A stretch of 64,000 nt of DNA from Planctomycetaceae bacterium (lineage in GTDB: Bacteria > Planctomycetota > Planctomycetia > Planctomycetales > Planctomycetaceae), in NCBI GenBank assembly GCA_028284485.1, contig JANQRQ010000051.1:56351-120350 (forward strand). Reading direction: 5' to 3'. The notes below the pieces were generated by a model. It was given only the letters and a program-made list of their open reading frames with translations, was not told the origin of the DNA and did no database searches. Shown here piece after piece: positions 55,025 to 63,273 of this stretch. Positions within the stretch are counted from its first letter, which is position 1. Every line of letters starts with the position of its first letter. The position numbers and the translations under genes are program-made.

Positions 55025-55963
55025 TCAATCTGGCTTTTTGAGTGGAGCGTCACCGCCAAACTCGAACACGGTCGTCGAACCATCCAAGAGAGTTACCTCG
55101 TACTTGAACTGTTGAACGGCTTCTAGTTCCAGCAATTGCCGGCTGCCATTTTCGATGGCTGCAAGATGCTCGTCCCAACTTGTCTCGTATCGATCGTTGG
55201 TTTCGTGTGCAGGCTGGGGCGATACGACTGCCGTTTGTTTGTTATCAGTTCCATCAATGCACAGGACATGCAGCATTTCACCAGTCTGAGCGTCGCGGCA
55301 AATGTGGGCACGCAAAAGGGTGACATCGAGTAGTCGAAATTGGCCACGCGCAATCGCCTGTTGAATGCGGCGATGCCGTTGCTCATTGTGCGCGCGAAGC
55401 TTCTGCACGTAATCGTCCCACGACGAGCACTGATCAAGTGGAATCAAAAAGTTCATCGAGTCCACAGTCCCATCAGGCAATGTGAAATGGTAAAGATAGT
55501 TCGTCACTCCAGCTGGTTCTTCGAAAGTTCGTACAAATTTGTACTTGCGTTCGGGAATGAGTTTCTTGATCGCTTTGAAGTTTGGGCCGTCTGTTGGCGG
55601 TGCTTCTGCTTCGACAATCTTGCCAATGATGGTCTGAGTGCCCCACACGCGAGTTCCATCGGCATCCGGCCATTGTTGGTCGAGCAGTGTCTCTGTCTGC
55701 CAGTAGCGTTTAGAAATCGCTTCATAAACAGTTTCAGCCGCCCAGCCGGTCGCCATGAGACTGACGACGACTGCAAATGATGCTGCAATTCGCAAAGGAC
55801 GGGACGAAAAAACAATTCGGAATCTGGTCATTTCAGGCTCCTTTGATACCAGCTGCATTTGGTTTACCAAGGCCTGCTTGAGTCTTGACTGGTGACTTCC
55901 CGGAACGACGCCTGGTAGCTCGCTTTGTCTCAATTTGCGTTCTAAGTCATCAGTTCGACTCAT
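55025..55963 (-). CDS. Putative membrane anti-sigma regulator
   Basis: A 312-residue single-pass protein. ATG 55963 is chosen because GAGGAGG lies 6 bases upstream; an in-frame ATG at 56002 has none and would place the start within the promoter-like site at 55982-56012. A cytoplasmic N-terminus of about 60 residues (LERKLRQSELPGVVPGSHQSRLKQAL) precedes a transmembrane helix (PLRIAASFAVVVSLMATGWA) and a periplasmic domain of about 230 residues with no recognised family (VTNYLYHFTLPDGTVDSMNFLI, LLDGSTTVFEFGGDAPLKKPD). It lies 56 bases after an ECF sigma gene, and that arrangement suggests an anti-sigma role. No zinc-binding HxxxCxxC motif is seen. Confidence 0.62.
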   Translation of the reverse strand: MSRTDDLERKLRQSELPGVVPGSHQSRLKQALVNQMQLVSKEPEMTRFRIVFSSRPLRIAASFAVVVSLMATGWAAETVYEAISKRYWQTETLLDQQWPDADGTRVWGTQTIIGKIVEAEAPPTDGPNFKAIKKLIPERKYKFVRTFEEPAGVTNYLYHFTLPDGTVDSMNFLIPLDQCSSWDDYVQKLRAHNEQRHRRIQQAIARGQFRLLDVTLLRAHICRDAQTGEMLHVLCIDGTDNKQTAVVSPQPAHETNDRYETSWDEHLAAIENGSRQLLELEAVQQFKYEVTLLDGSTTVFEFGGDAPLKKPD

Positions 55964-55981
55964 CGCGAACCTCCTCGGCAT

Positions 55982-56012
55982 ATTGAATGCGTGTCCCATC
56001 AAAAGGTTGCAC
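55982..56012 (-). promoter_or_regulatory. ECF-type promoter-like site upstream of anti-sigma gene
   Basis: Minus strand: GTGCAACCTTT (56012-56002), and after 11 bases GCATTCAAT (55990-55982). It matches the site upstream of the sigma gene at 23 of 31 positions, including both end blocks at identical spacing. TGCAACC resembles the AAC-containing -35 elements of ECF promoters. It lies in the sigma/anti-sigma gap, so it may give extra anti-sigma expression. Confidence 0.6.
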
Positions 56013-56019
56013 GTGATTC

Positions 56020-56619
56020 CTAGAAGTGTGTTTTTAGACGTACTAGTGCGCGGTGAACGAGTGATTTGACCGTCCCGACCCGTTTCCCAAGCACCTCTGC
56101 AATCTCGTTGTAAGACAGTTCTTCGAAATACCGCAATTCGATGACCGTCCGGTACCGGGCTGGCAATCGGCTAATGGCTTGGTGCAATTTCGAGAATGTC
56201 TCAAGGGCTTGTGCGGAATCTTCCGCGGTGGGACTGGCAGGTCGCGTAATACAAATCCGTTCGAATTGAGCATTCGAAATGGAGACCTGTTTGATCTGTC
56301 CCCGCGTTGCGCGGTAGTGCATTCTCAACTCATTTGTGGCGATACGATATAACCACGCCCGAAACAAGCCGCGATCTGTATATTTATGCAAGCTTCGAAA
56401 GGCGTTGAAAAACGTTGACGAAGTCAGTTCTTCGGCAGTATCGAGGTCTAACGTATTTCGAAAGAGGTAGTTGAGTATTCTCTCGTAGTAGATATCGAAT
56501 AGTTGCCCAAAGGCTTCTGGACACGTTCTGGCTCTATCGATCAAGACTGATTCATCGCTGATCAGTTCACCCTGTTCGGTGTTTGTCCGTCGATCCCGGG
56601 GAGTCGTCGAAGTTGCCAT
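56020..56619 (-). CDS. ECF RNA polymerase sigma factor
   Basis: A 199-residue sigma-70 family protein from ATG 56619; an in-frame GTG at 56655 would add 12 residues and is also possible. Region 2: AFGQLFDIYYERILNYLFRNTLDLDTAEELTSSTFFNAFRSL and FRAWLYRIATNELRMHYR. Region 4: LPARYRTVIELRYFEELSYNEIAEVLGKRVGTVKSLVHRALVRLK, with the helix-turn-helix. It is directly upstream of a membrane protein likely to act as its regulator, and is divergent from a glycoside-hydrolase-like pair. A promoter-like site duplicated upstream of the sigma gene and upstream of its partner gene points to autoregulation. Confidence 0.92.
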   Translation of the reverse strand: MATSTTPRDRRTNTEQGELISDESVLIDRARTCPEAFGQLFDIYYERILNYLFRNTLDLDTAEELTSSTFFNAFRSLHKYTDRGLFRAWLYRIATNELRMHYRATRGQIKQVSISNAQFERICITRPASPTAEDSAQALETFSKLHQAISRLPARYRTVIELRYFEELSYNEIAEVLGKRVGTVKSLVHRALVRLKTHF

Positions 56620-56678
56620 TTCGTGTACTTGGCCCCTGAAATCTGTGTTATTCACGACGTGCCTATCGGTATTTAACC

Positions 56679-56709
56679 ATTAAATGCAGGCAGCGTCGAA
56701 AGGTTGCAC
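56679..56709 (-). promoter_or_regulatory. ECF-type promoter-like site upstream of sigma gene
   Basis: Minus strand: GTGCAACCTTT (56709-56699), and after 11 bases GCATTTAAT (56687-56679). It ends 60 bases before the preferred start of the ECF sigma gene. It is the twin of the site at 55982-56012, so the sigma factor probably drives its own transcription. Confidence 0.65.
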
Positions 56710-57021
56710 ACTCTGTTGTGTTTTCATCAAAGTTTTGTAGCGATTCTATATTAGGGTTGATCAGAGACACGGAGCAGAGACTGCAGCCAAAATCATTCCA
56801 CGACCGATTCTGACCATCCTGTCGAAACTCGTTTGTGCGAATTCGACCAAGTCTCGAAGGGGCTTATGATGCTGGCCGATCGACGCCGCAGGGCGTTGAT
56901 TGCACCGAGAAGGTTTAAGAAAACAGTGGACATGCTGATTGATTGACGAGAACATTTGAAAGAAGCCCTTGATCGTATTGTGTCCAGATGTGTTTGAAAG
57001 GTTTGTGAAGGGGCAGTCTCC
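56710..57021. other. Intergenic region before glycoside-hydrolase-like pair
   Basis: About 310 bases between the sigma promoter and the GH-like gene. No gene is seen; a plus-strand TATATT at 56747 could be a -10 element, without a convincing -35. Confidence 0.35.
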
Positions 57022-58464
57022 ATGCAACAACGACCATTCACGCGGCGCGGTTTACTCAAGAACTTGGGATCACTTGGACTTGTTGCGACGTTGCGACCTG
57101 TCTGCCGGAGTCTGGCAGCAGAAGACCTGGACAGGTTCGGAGGGCTCAAGTCTGTTCGATTCGAGGCGAGTGGCTATTTTCGAGTCGCTAGGAACGATCG
57201 GTGGTGGTTTGTCACGCCCGATGGTTCCGCTTTCCTTTCATTCGGACTCAATCATCCCAACAAGGATTACGTCCGACAGGATTACAATATCGAGCACTGG
57301 AAACGCGAATTCGGTGTCGGCGACGCCTACAGTCCGGAGTTTCTAGCAGCGTTCGCGGCCAAGACAATGAAAGACATTCGGTACTTCGGCATGAATACGC
57401 TTGGTTGTCATGCCTTGAAGGAAGACTTCGGCAGGATCACGATTCCCTATATTCAAGGATTGTTTTTCGTGCGGACCGCCTACTGGCTGGTGCAGGGACC
57501 GCGCAGCTTTCCGGACGTGTTTTCGCAGGCGTTCCAACAACATTGTGAACGGATTGCGCAGCGCGTGGCCGCGCCGAAGCGTGAAGACCCCTATTTGATG
57601 GGCTATACATTTACCAATGTTCCCATTCTGACCGACAGAGATGCCGATGCGCATGGCGAGGTTCCCTGGGGCCGCTCACAACCCAACATGCCGACTTGGC
57701 CACGTGTTCTAAGAAACCACCCTGGTTCGTCGCCAGGAAAGAAGGTCTATGTTGATTTAATGCGCGAGCGCTACACAGGAATTGCGGAGTTCAATAGAAC
57801 TTACCAGAGCAGCTTCGCGTCATTCGAAGATTTACAGAACACGGCCAATTGGTGCCCGTTTATCAAGGCGGGCGACATCGACGATGCAGCGGATGACCAC
57901 GAGTTTTTGAAGAAGATTCTGGATCAATACTATAGTGTCGGATGTGCGGCTGTTCGTAAAGTTGATCCAAACCATATGATCTTTGGGGATCCGCTAAACG
58001 CCAATACTGCTCCGCCGGACGATATCGTTGCGCTGATGGCCCGTCATTGCGACCTCATTGCCTACCAGTGTTACGGCAACTACGACTTGCAGCGTCCGCT
58101 TTTGGACCGCTGGTCGGCAGTGACAAAGAAACCACTATTTCACGCCGACTCAAGTTTCTCCGTTGCTGACGAACATATGCCCGACCCGATTGGTGTTGTG
58201 TGTGCCGACCACGAAACCCGGGCCCGAGAATTTCTTGATTGCGCGACGCAGTTATTGGCACGCCCCGATATTGTGGGGTGGAATTGGTGCGGTTGGATGG
58301 ATATGTGGTCGGATTGGAAGAGTGACCGGCAACACACAGGCCTACAGAATCCCTTTGGGAAGTACCACCATCCTATGCCCGAAACGATGGCTCGGTTTGG
58401 TGCGAAGCTCTACAACATCGGTCTGAATTCCACGAACGGTTCGCAGAGGGAGACGCAACGATGA
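57022..58464 (+). CDS. Exported glycoside-hydrolase-like TIM barrel (copy A)
   Basis: A 480-residue protein with twin-arginine-like signal FTRRGLLKNLGSLGLVATL; AAGGGG precedes the ATG. The start of the mature part, GYFRVARNDRWWFVTPDGSAFLSFGLNHPN, resembles the N-terminus of agarase-like clan GH-A enzymes. Candidate strand-4 motif is PYLMGYTFTNVPILTD, where these enzymes usually have Asn-Glu; here Asn is followed by Val. Candidate strand-7 motif KPLFHADSSFSV has Asp where the nucleophile Glu would be. WNWCGWMDMWSDWK and FGKYHHPMPETM are strongly conserved with copy B. It overlaps copy B by 4 bases (ATGA). Catalysis is uncertain; a non-classical mechanism or sugar binding is possible. Confidence 0.62.
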   Translation: MQQRPFTRRGLLKNLGSLGLVATLRPVCRSLAAEDLDRFGGLKSVRFEASGYFRVARNDRWWFVTPDGSAFLSFGLNHPNKDYVRQDYNIEHWKREFGVGDAYSPEFLAAFAAKTMKDIRYFGMNTLGCHALKEDFGRITIPYIQGLFFVRTAYWLVQGPRSFPDVFSQAFQQHCERIAQRVAAPKREDPYLMGYTFTNVPILTDRDADAHGEVPWGRSQPNMPTWPRVLRNHPGSSPGKKVYVDLMRERYTGIAEFNRTYQSSFASFEDLQNTANWCPFIKAGDIDDAADDHEFLKKILDQYYSVGCAAVRKVDPNHMIFGDPLNANTAPPDDIVALMARHCDLIAYQCYGNYDLQRPLLDRWSAVTKKPLFHADSSFSVADEHMPDPIGVVCADHETRAREFLDCATQLLARPDIVGWNWCGWMDMWSDWKSDRQHTGLQNPFGKYHHPMPETMARFGAKLYNIGLNSTNGSQRETQR

Positions 58465-59876
58465 CGGGGCTCGGTTTTTCTCGGCGAGCTTTTATGGGGA
58501 AAACCTGTGCCGCGGGTCTTAGCGTTGTGGCGGGAGGAATGCCACGCTGCAGTGCTGCCGAAGAGGTCGACCGGTTTGGCGGGCTCAAAGCACTAAGGTT
58601 TGAGCCGACCGGCTTTTTTCGCGTGGAAAATAAGAAACGTTGGTGGTTTGTGACACCGGATGGTGCCGCGTTCTTGTCGTTCGGTTTGAATCATCCCAAC
58701 CAGGAGTACATGTTGCAGCCATATAACATCGAGCATTGGAAGCAGGTGTTTGGCTTCCGTAATCCGACAGAGCCGGTTTTTCAGCGGAAGTTCACTCAAA
58801 AAGTTATGCAGGATCTGGTGGCATTGGGGATGAATAGCATTGGAACTCACGCGAAGAAGCACGAGTTCAACAAACTCAATGTACCATACGTCCAGGGATT
58901 GTATTTTGTTCCCACGCCGTATTGGATGGCACCGGCGCCGAATCGTTTTTCTGATGTGTTTGCGCCTAGTTTCGAAAGACACTGCGATCGTGTTGTCGAT
59001 CGCATGGTGATATCTCGAAAAGACGACCCGTATCTTCTTGGCTACACATTTACAGACTGCCCAGTTCTGACTGATCTCGACGCTGCGGCACGTGGACAAG
59101 CGACTTGGGGTCGAGCGCAGCCGCAATTACCGATTTGGCCGCGCGTCCTGAGGAATCTCGGAGGCGATGCACCCGGAAAACTTGCATTCATGACACTGAT
59201 GCGAAAGCGGTATTCGACAATTGAAGAATTCAACCAAGCGTATGGCACAAAGTTTTCTACGTTTGAGACGCTGCGCGATGCGCGTAGCTGGAGTTCCATG
59301 ACCCGCGCCAATGACGTCGACGACAACGCCGATAATCTCGCGTTTCTGCTGGAGATTATGGAGAAGTACTATCAGGTCGCATGCGCGGCGATACGCAAGT
59401 CTGATCCGCACCATCTTCTGTTCGGCGACATTTTGAACGCCCAGACTCCACCGCCGGATGCAGTCGTTGCGTTAATAGGGCAGCATACCGATTTGATCGC
59501 CTACCAGTATTACGGTGATTATGCAGCCCAACGAGAAATACTCGATCGCTGGTCCGAACTCACAGGAAAACCGCTATATCATGCTGATACCTGCTTTTCG
59601 GTCGCTTATGAGGAAATGCCCGCGCCGATCGGCGAAGAATGTCCGAGTCAGGAAATACGTGCGCAAAAGTTTTTCGAGACGGCGTCGAAATCCTTCTCGC
59701 GACCAGATTTCGTGGGGCTTAATTGGTGCGGTTGGATGGACGCTTGGGCTGCGTGGAAGACTGAACGACAGCATTCGGGGCTACAGGACCCATTTGGTCG
59801 ATACCACGAACCGATGCCGGAAACGATGTCACAATTCGGATCGCGGCTCTATGAGATCGCCCAATCGGCGACGTAG
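58461..59876 (+). CDS. Exported glycoside-hydrolase-like TIM barrel (copy B)
   Basis: A 471-residue paralogue of the preceding protein, translationally coupled to it (ATGA) with AGGGAG upstream. Tat-like signal FSRRAFMGKTCAAGLSVVAGG. Over most of the length more than half of the aligned positions look identical to copy A, including RWWFVTPDGAAFLSFGLNHPN, DPYLLGYTFTDCPVLTD, WGRAQPQLPIWPRVLRN and LNWCGWMDAWAAWKTERQHSG. The expected Asn-Glu is again absent (Thr-Asp-Cys), and HADTCFSV keeps His-Ala-Asp. The pair arose by tandem duplication. Neighbouring ECF sigma and Rrf2 genes point in other directions, so control is unclear. Confidence 0.62.
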   Translation: MTGLGFSRRAFMGKTCAAGLSVVAGGMPRCSAAEEVDRFGGLKALRFEPTGFFRVENKKRWWFVTPDGAAFLSFGLNHPNQEYMLQPYNIEHWKQVFGFRNPTEPVFQRKFTQKVMQDLVALGMNSIGTHAKKHEFNKLNVPYVQGLYFVPTPYWMAPAPNRFSDVFAPSFERHCDRVVDRMVISRKDDPYLLGYTFTDCPVLTDLDAAARGQATWGRAQPQLPIWPRVLRNLGGDAPGKLAFMTLMRKRYSTIEEFNQAYGTKFSTFETLRDARSWSSMTRANDVDDNADNLAFLLEIMEKYYQVACAAIRKSDPHHLLFGDILNAQTPPPDAVVALIGQHTDLIAYQYYGDYAAQREILDRWSELTGKPLYHADTCFSVAYEEMPAPIGEECPSQEIRAQKFFETASKSFSRPDFVGLNWCGWMDAWAAWKTERQHSGLQDPFGRYHEPMPETMSQFGSRLYEIAQSAT

Positions 59877-59965
59877 TGACTTATTCAGGCGCACATACTG
59901 AGCGGCAAAGTCATGTGTTGCTTTCGAAGCTGATGCGTTGGGAATGGTCAACTCGGAAAGTGCGA

Positions 59966-60385
59966 TCAGTCCAAGTGCTGGAGTTGCCGTTTTGTCGGAA
60001 TGACTTGATCGAGCGTGACGCTATTCAGGTAGTCCAACTGAACTCGCTCTGCTTCGGCCAACACCCCTTTGAGTTTACAAAACGACTCGATTGCGCAGAC
60101 GTTCGCAGTATCAATACAGTCGAGTAGGTGCAGGCTTCCTTCACACGCTTCGATCACCGTACCCAGGCGAATCTCTGATGCGCGTTTCGCCAATTCGATT
60201 CCGCCCCCGATCCCGCGTATACTGCGAATGTAGCCCAACCGCGAAAGCTGATTGACCACCTTGGCAACGTGGTGAGCGGAAATGCCGAACAGCTGGGCTA
60301 CTTCATTGACGGTCGCACGTTCGCCCTTGGTCGCCAAGTACATTAGCGTTCTCAATGCGTAATCGGTGTGCGTAGTCAGCCGCAT
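59966..60385 (-). CDS. Rrf2-family iron-sulfur regulator, NsrR-like
   Basis: A 139-residue regulator. The N-terminal winged helix MRLTTHTDYALRTLMYLATK, VNEVAQLFGISAHHVAKVVNQLSRLGYIRSIRGIGGGIELAK is classic Rrf2. Three Cys at 90, 97 and 103 (LLDCIDTANVCAIESFCKLKG) form a C-x6-C-x5-C cluster, one or two residues wider than the spacing I know for NsrR or IscR; an extra C81 is nearby. NsrR-type proteins hold an iron-sulfur cluster and sense nitric oxide. A near-palindromic operator overlaps its own promoter, implying autorepression. It is divergent from a heme-containing kinase gene, which may belong to the same stimulus. Confidence 0.88.
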   Translation of the reverse strand: MRLTTHTDYALRTLMYLATKGERATVNEVAQLFGISAHHVAKVVNQLSRLGYIRSIRGIGGGIELAKRASEIRLGTVIEACEGSLHLLDCIDTANVCAIESFCKLKGVLAEAERVQLDYLNSVTLDQVIPTKRQLQHLD

Positions 60386-60410
60386 GTGTGAAACTCATAC
60401 AAAAGCTGTA

Positions 60411-60426
60411 AAAGTTGTACATCTTT
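60411..60426. promoter_or_regulatory. Near-palindromic operator for the Rrf2 regulator
   Basis: AAAGTTGTACATCTTT is a 16-bp inverted repeat with one mismatched pair. It starts 26 bases upstream of the Rrf2 gene and lies just downstream of its -10 element, the position for autorepression. The AAGATGTA half resembles known NsrR half-sites (AAGATGyA). Confidence 0.65.
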
Positions 60427-60430
60427 CATC

Positions 60431-60460
60431 ATGATAGAGGTAATTCAGAATTCCTGTCAA
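60431..60460 (-). promoter_or_regulatory. Promoter of the Rrf2 gene
   Basis: Minus strand: TTGACA (60460-60455), an 18-base spacer, then TATCAT (60436-60431). Transcription would start close to the operator at 60411-60426. Confidence 0.65.
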
Positions 60461-60662
60461 TGACGGCCGTTCTTCCACTGCCAGTTGACGTATGGGATGA
60501 ACCTCCCTCGGGTAATAGTCAGCCAAAGGGCCGCTCGGGTGCCCATGCAAGCGTGTAACGGTGAATCGTTAGAATGGCAGGATACCAATAGATTCCAACG
60601 GCTTCTAAACGAACAACCCATCGTTATCGCGAGAATCGGGTTCGAACCGTGATCTGGGTCGC

Positions 60663-62558
60663 ATGATACAACACTGTCCTGAACAATCAGTGCTGGAAGC
60701 GTTTGCAGTGGGTAATCTGTCTGGTGCGATGTTTGACCGCGTCGCAGCTCACCTGCTGGAATGCCATGATTGCGAGTCGGCATTGCATGCTCTCGACGAC
60801 CACGCTGACAATTTCTTGAGGCAGTTACGTGGTTTGCAGTCCGGCGAGTCTGCTCGTGGAGTCACGGTTCCAGACTATGTCGAGCGTGTTGCCGAGACAA
60901 TTTCGTTGGAATTGGAGGGGAATTCCTCTTGCGATGTGCCCTTCGATGCGGGGCGGCATTATTCGCGACTGCTGCGCGAAGGTACATGCCAACTGGGAAG
61001 ATTTACGTTACTCGAGGAAGTGGGAGTCGGTTCATTCGGGCATGTCTTTCGAGCTAAGGATACCGAACTGGATCGAGTTGTTGCTGTAAAAATCCAGCGT
61101 GCTGGAAGCATTGCATCTGAAGACGATGCCAAACGGTTTCTTCGAGAAGCACGTAGTGCGGCCGCATTAGCACACCCGTCGATCGTGTCGCTCTACGATA
61201 CCGGTCAAACCGAAGATGATGTCTGTTTCCTCGTCACTGAATTCGTCGAAGGTGAAACGCTCGAGGAACGACTGAAACGCGATCGCCCAAACCATCGACA
61301 GACGGCTGAGTTCATTGCGCAACTGGCAGACGCGCTCCACTACGCTCATCAACAAGGAGTGATTCACCGTGATGTTAAGCCCTCCAACGTCTTGATTGAT
61401 GACCAGGGTAGACCTCATATTACCGACTTCGGATTGGCCAAGCGCGACTCTTTCGACGCTGCGATGACCTCCGACGGACGGATTATGGGTACACCGGCCT
61501 ATATGTCCCCTGAACATGCCGGAGGCGCTGCTCACAAAGCTGACGCCCGATCAGATGTCTATAGTCTCGGAGTCATTCTGTTTGAAATGCTGACCGGTGA
61601 ACGTCCATTTCGTGGAACAAAACGATTACTGTTAATTCAGGTATTGGAAGACGAACCACGGTCACCCCGAACACTTGATGAGACGATCCCCCGGGACTTG
61701 GAAATCGTCTGCCAGAAAGCGATGGCCAAGTCGCCGGCCCGCCGTTATCAGTCGGCAGACGCTTTTGCTAACGATCTTCGTCGGTTTTTGAGTGGCGATC
61801 CGATTCATGCCCGACCGACCGGGCCGATTGAACGGCTGTGGCGCTGGAGCCGAAAATACCCATTGGCGGCGGCTCTATTTGTAGGAGTTACGGTTGGGTC
61901 CATTGCCGGGTTTCTCTACTTGCGTTACCTCAATACGTGGTTCGTGCAGGGGATGGCCCTCGACAGTGCCCGGTTGTACTCCGATATGTTGGAAGAATTT
62001 AATGCCTATTACAGCGATGTTCGGGGCGAGTTCTTTCAGCATGGTCAAGATACAGGACAGGTACCACCGCCATTACCGGCTACGCTGCAAATCGAAGTCG
62101 CCGAGAGGATTAGTCGCCGGGAGGACGGCATGCTCGTGCGCGTTTTTAGTCCTCATTCTTTTCGGCAGGAACTTAGGCCGAAGGATCGTTTTGAGCAGGA
62201 AACGTTGGACGAATTCAACGGCTTGATCAAAAACGGATCATTCGATTCGAATCAAATGCTGGAACATTTCGAGTTTGTAACCATCGATGATCGACGCTAT
62301 CTAAAATATGCACGCGGGCAACTAATGAAGGAAAGTTGTATCGACTGCCACAATACACACAAAGATACGCCGAAGACCGATTGGGCGAAGGGAGATTTGG
62401 CAGGAGTATTGACGCTAACTCGTCCCCTCGATCGAGATATTGTTCGTACACGGGCCGGGTTTCGTGGTGCGTCGATCCTGATGTTAGCTGTTGCATCAGC
62501 ATTGACAGCCTGTGGGTTGATCTTCGCCTACCGGACGCGTCTCCGATCGTGGGGATGA
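60663..62558 (+). CDS. Transmembrane Ser/Thr kinase with periplasmic c-heme DUF3365 domain
   Basis: A 631-residue protein with four parts. First, a zinc-finger-like N-terminus with C5 and H30-x3-C34-x2-C37 (AAHLLECHDCES), as in zinc anti-sigma domains. Second, a PknB-type kinase (about 110-380): GVGSFGHVFRA, VVAVKIQ (K143), IHRDVKPSNVLID (D237), DFGLAKRD, GTPAYMSPEHA; all catalytic residues present. Third, a transmembrane helix at about 400-423. Fourth, a periplasmic DUF3365/Tll0287-like domain with heme motif CIDCHN (C559, C562, H563), closed by a second helix. The kinase would be cytoplasmic and the heme outside, suggesting redox or gas sensing. The ECF sigma gene starts inside its stop codon (ATGA). 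Confidence 0.87.
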   Translation: MIQHCPEQSVLEAFAVGNLSGAMFDRVAAHLLECHDCESALHALDDHADNFLRQLRGLQSGESARGVTVPDYVERVAETISLELEGNSSCDVPFDAGRHYSRLLREGTCQLGRFTLLEEVGVGSFGHVFRAKDTELDRVVAVKIQRAGSIASEDDAKRFLREARSAAALAHPSIVSLYDTGQTEDDVCFLVTEFVEGETLEERLKRDRPNHRQTAEFIAQLADALHYAHQQGVIHRDVKPSNVLIDDQGRPHITDFGLAKRDSFDAAMTSDGRIMGTPAYMSPEHAGGAAHKADARSDVYSLGVILFEMLTGERPFRGTKRLLLIQVLEDEPRSPRTLDETIPRDLEIVCQKAMAKSPARRYQSADAFANDLRRFLSGDPIHARPTGPIERLWRWSRKYPLAAALFVGVTVGSIAGFLYLRYLNTWFVQGMALDSARLYSDMLEEFNAYYSDVRGEFFQHGQDTGQVPPPLPATLQIEVAERISRREDGMLVRVFSPHSFRQELRPKDRFEQETLDEFNGLIKNGSFDSNQMLEHFEFVTIDDRRYLKYARGQLMKESCIDCHNTHKDTPKTDWAKGDLAGVLTLTRPLDRDIVRTRAGFRGASILMLAVASALTACGLIFAYRTRLRSWG

Positions 62559-63196
62559 GAATCCTTTGTATGGTCAAACGAGACAATATCGATGACGAGT
62601 CACGAGAGAACGGCGGTTCAACGTCGCGCAGCCTGATTGCACGACTGAAGGAAGACGATGCCCCGGCTTGGCGTGACCTGGTACACCTTTACTCGCCGTT
62701 GATTTTCTATTGGTGTCAGAAATCGTCTCTGCCAAACCAAGAGTGCGCAGACATCGTTCAAGACGTCTTCCGCAGTGTCGTCAGCGGGATATCGACATTC
62801 CACAAGGATAAACCGAGCGATTCATTTCGTGGCTGGTTGCGAATCATTACACGTAACAAGATTCTCGACCATTTCCGTAAGACTGGTCGCGAAGCCCATG
62901 CCGCCGGCGGGACCGAAGCCCAGTTGCGGCTGACGCAAACACCCGATATTGATGATGAACTCGAACGCGATCCCGATGACCTCCAGGCCGAGCATGCGTT
63001 GTATTTGCGGGCCATCGAGATGATTCGCAAAGACTTTAAGGAAGAAAACTGGCAGGCGTTTTGGCGTGTCGTGATCGATGGTAAGTCTGCGACTGAAGTG
63101 GCCGACGAACTCGGCATGCGCCCGGGAACGGTCCGTGTGGCAAAGTCGAGGGTGTTGAAGCGATTACGGCAACAACTTGGAGAACTTCTGGAATAG
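62555..63196 (+). CDS. ECF RNA polymerase sigma factor, kinase-coupled
   Basis: A 213-residue sigma-70 family protein; its ATG overlaps the kinase stop by 4 bases, with GGGG immediately before. ATG 62570 is an alternative start. Region 2: WRDLVHLYSPLIFYWCQKSSLPNQECADIVQDVFRSVV and FRGWLRIITRNKILDHFRK. Region 4: FKEENWQAFWRVVIDGKSATEVADELGMRPGTVRVAKSRVLKRLRQQL. The linker is acidic (DIDDELERDPDDLQAEH). ECF factors linked to Ser/Thr kinases are a planctomycete theme; translational coupling suggests the kinase controls this factor, by phosphorylation or by its zinc-finger N-terminus. Confidence 0.9.
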   Translation: MRILCMVKRDNIDDESRENGGSTSRSLIARLKEDDAPAWRDLVHLYSPLIFYWCQKSSLPNQECADIVQDVFRSVVSGISTFHKDKPSDSFRGWLRIITRNKILDHFRKTGREAHAAGGTEAQLRLTQTPDIDDELERDPDDLQAEHALYLRAIEMIRKDFKEENWQAFWRVVIDGKSATEVADELGMRPGTVRVAKSRVLKRLRQQLGELLE

Positions 63197-63273
63197 GTCT
63201 CCGACACTTCACCGCTTGGTCGAAACGTTGAAATTGAAAATGCGTAACGAGTCGTCTTGGAGGGGAGCGTTCG

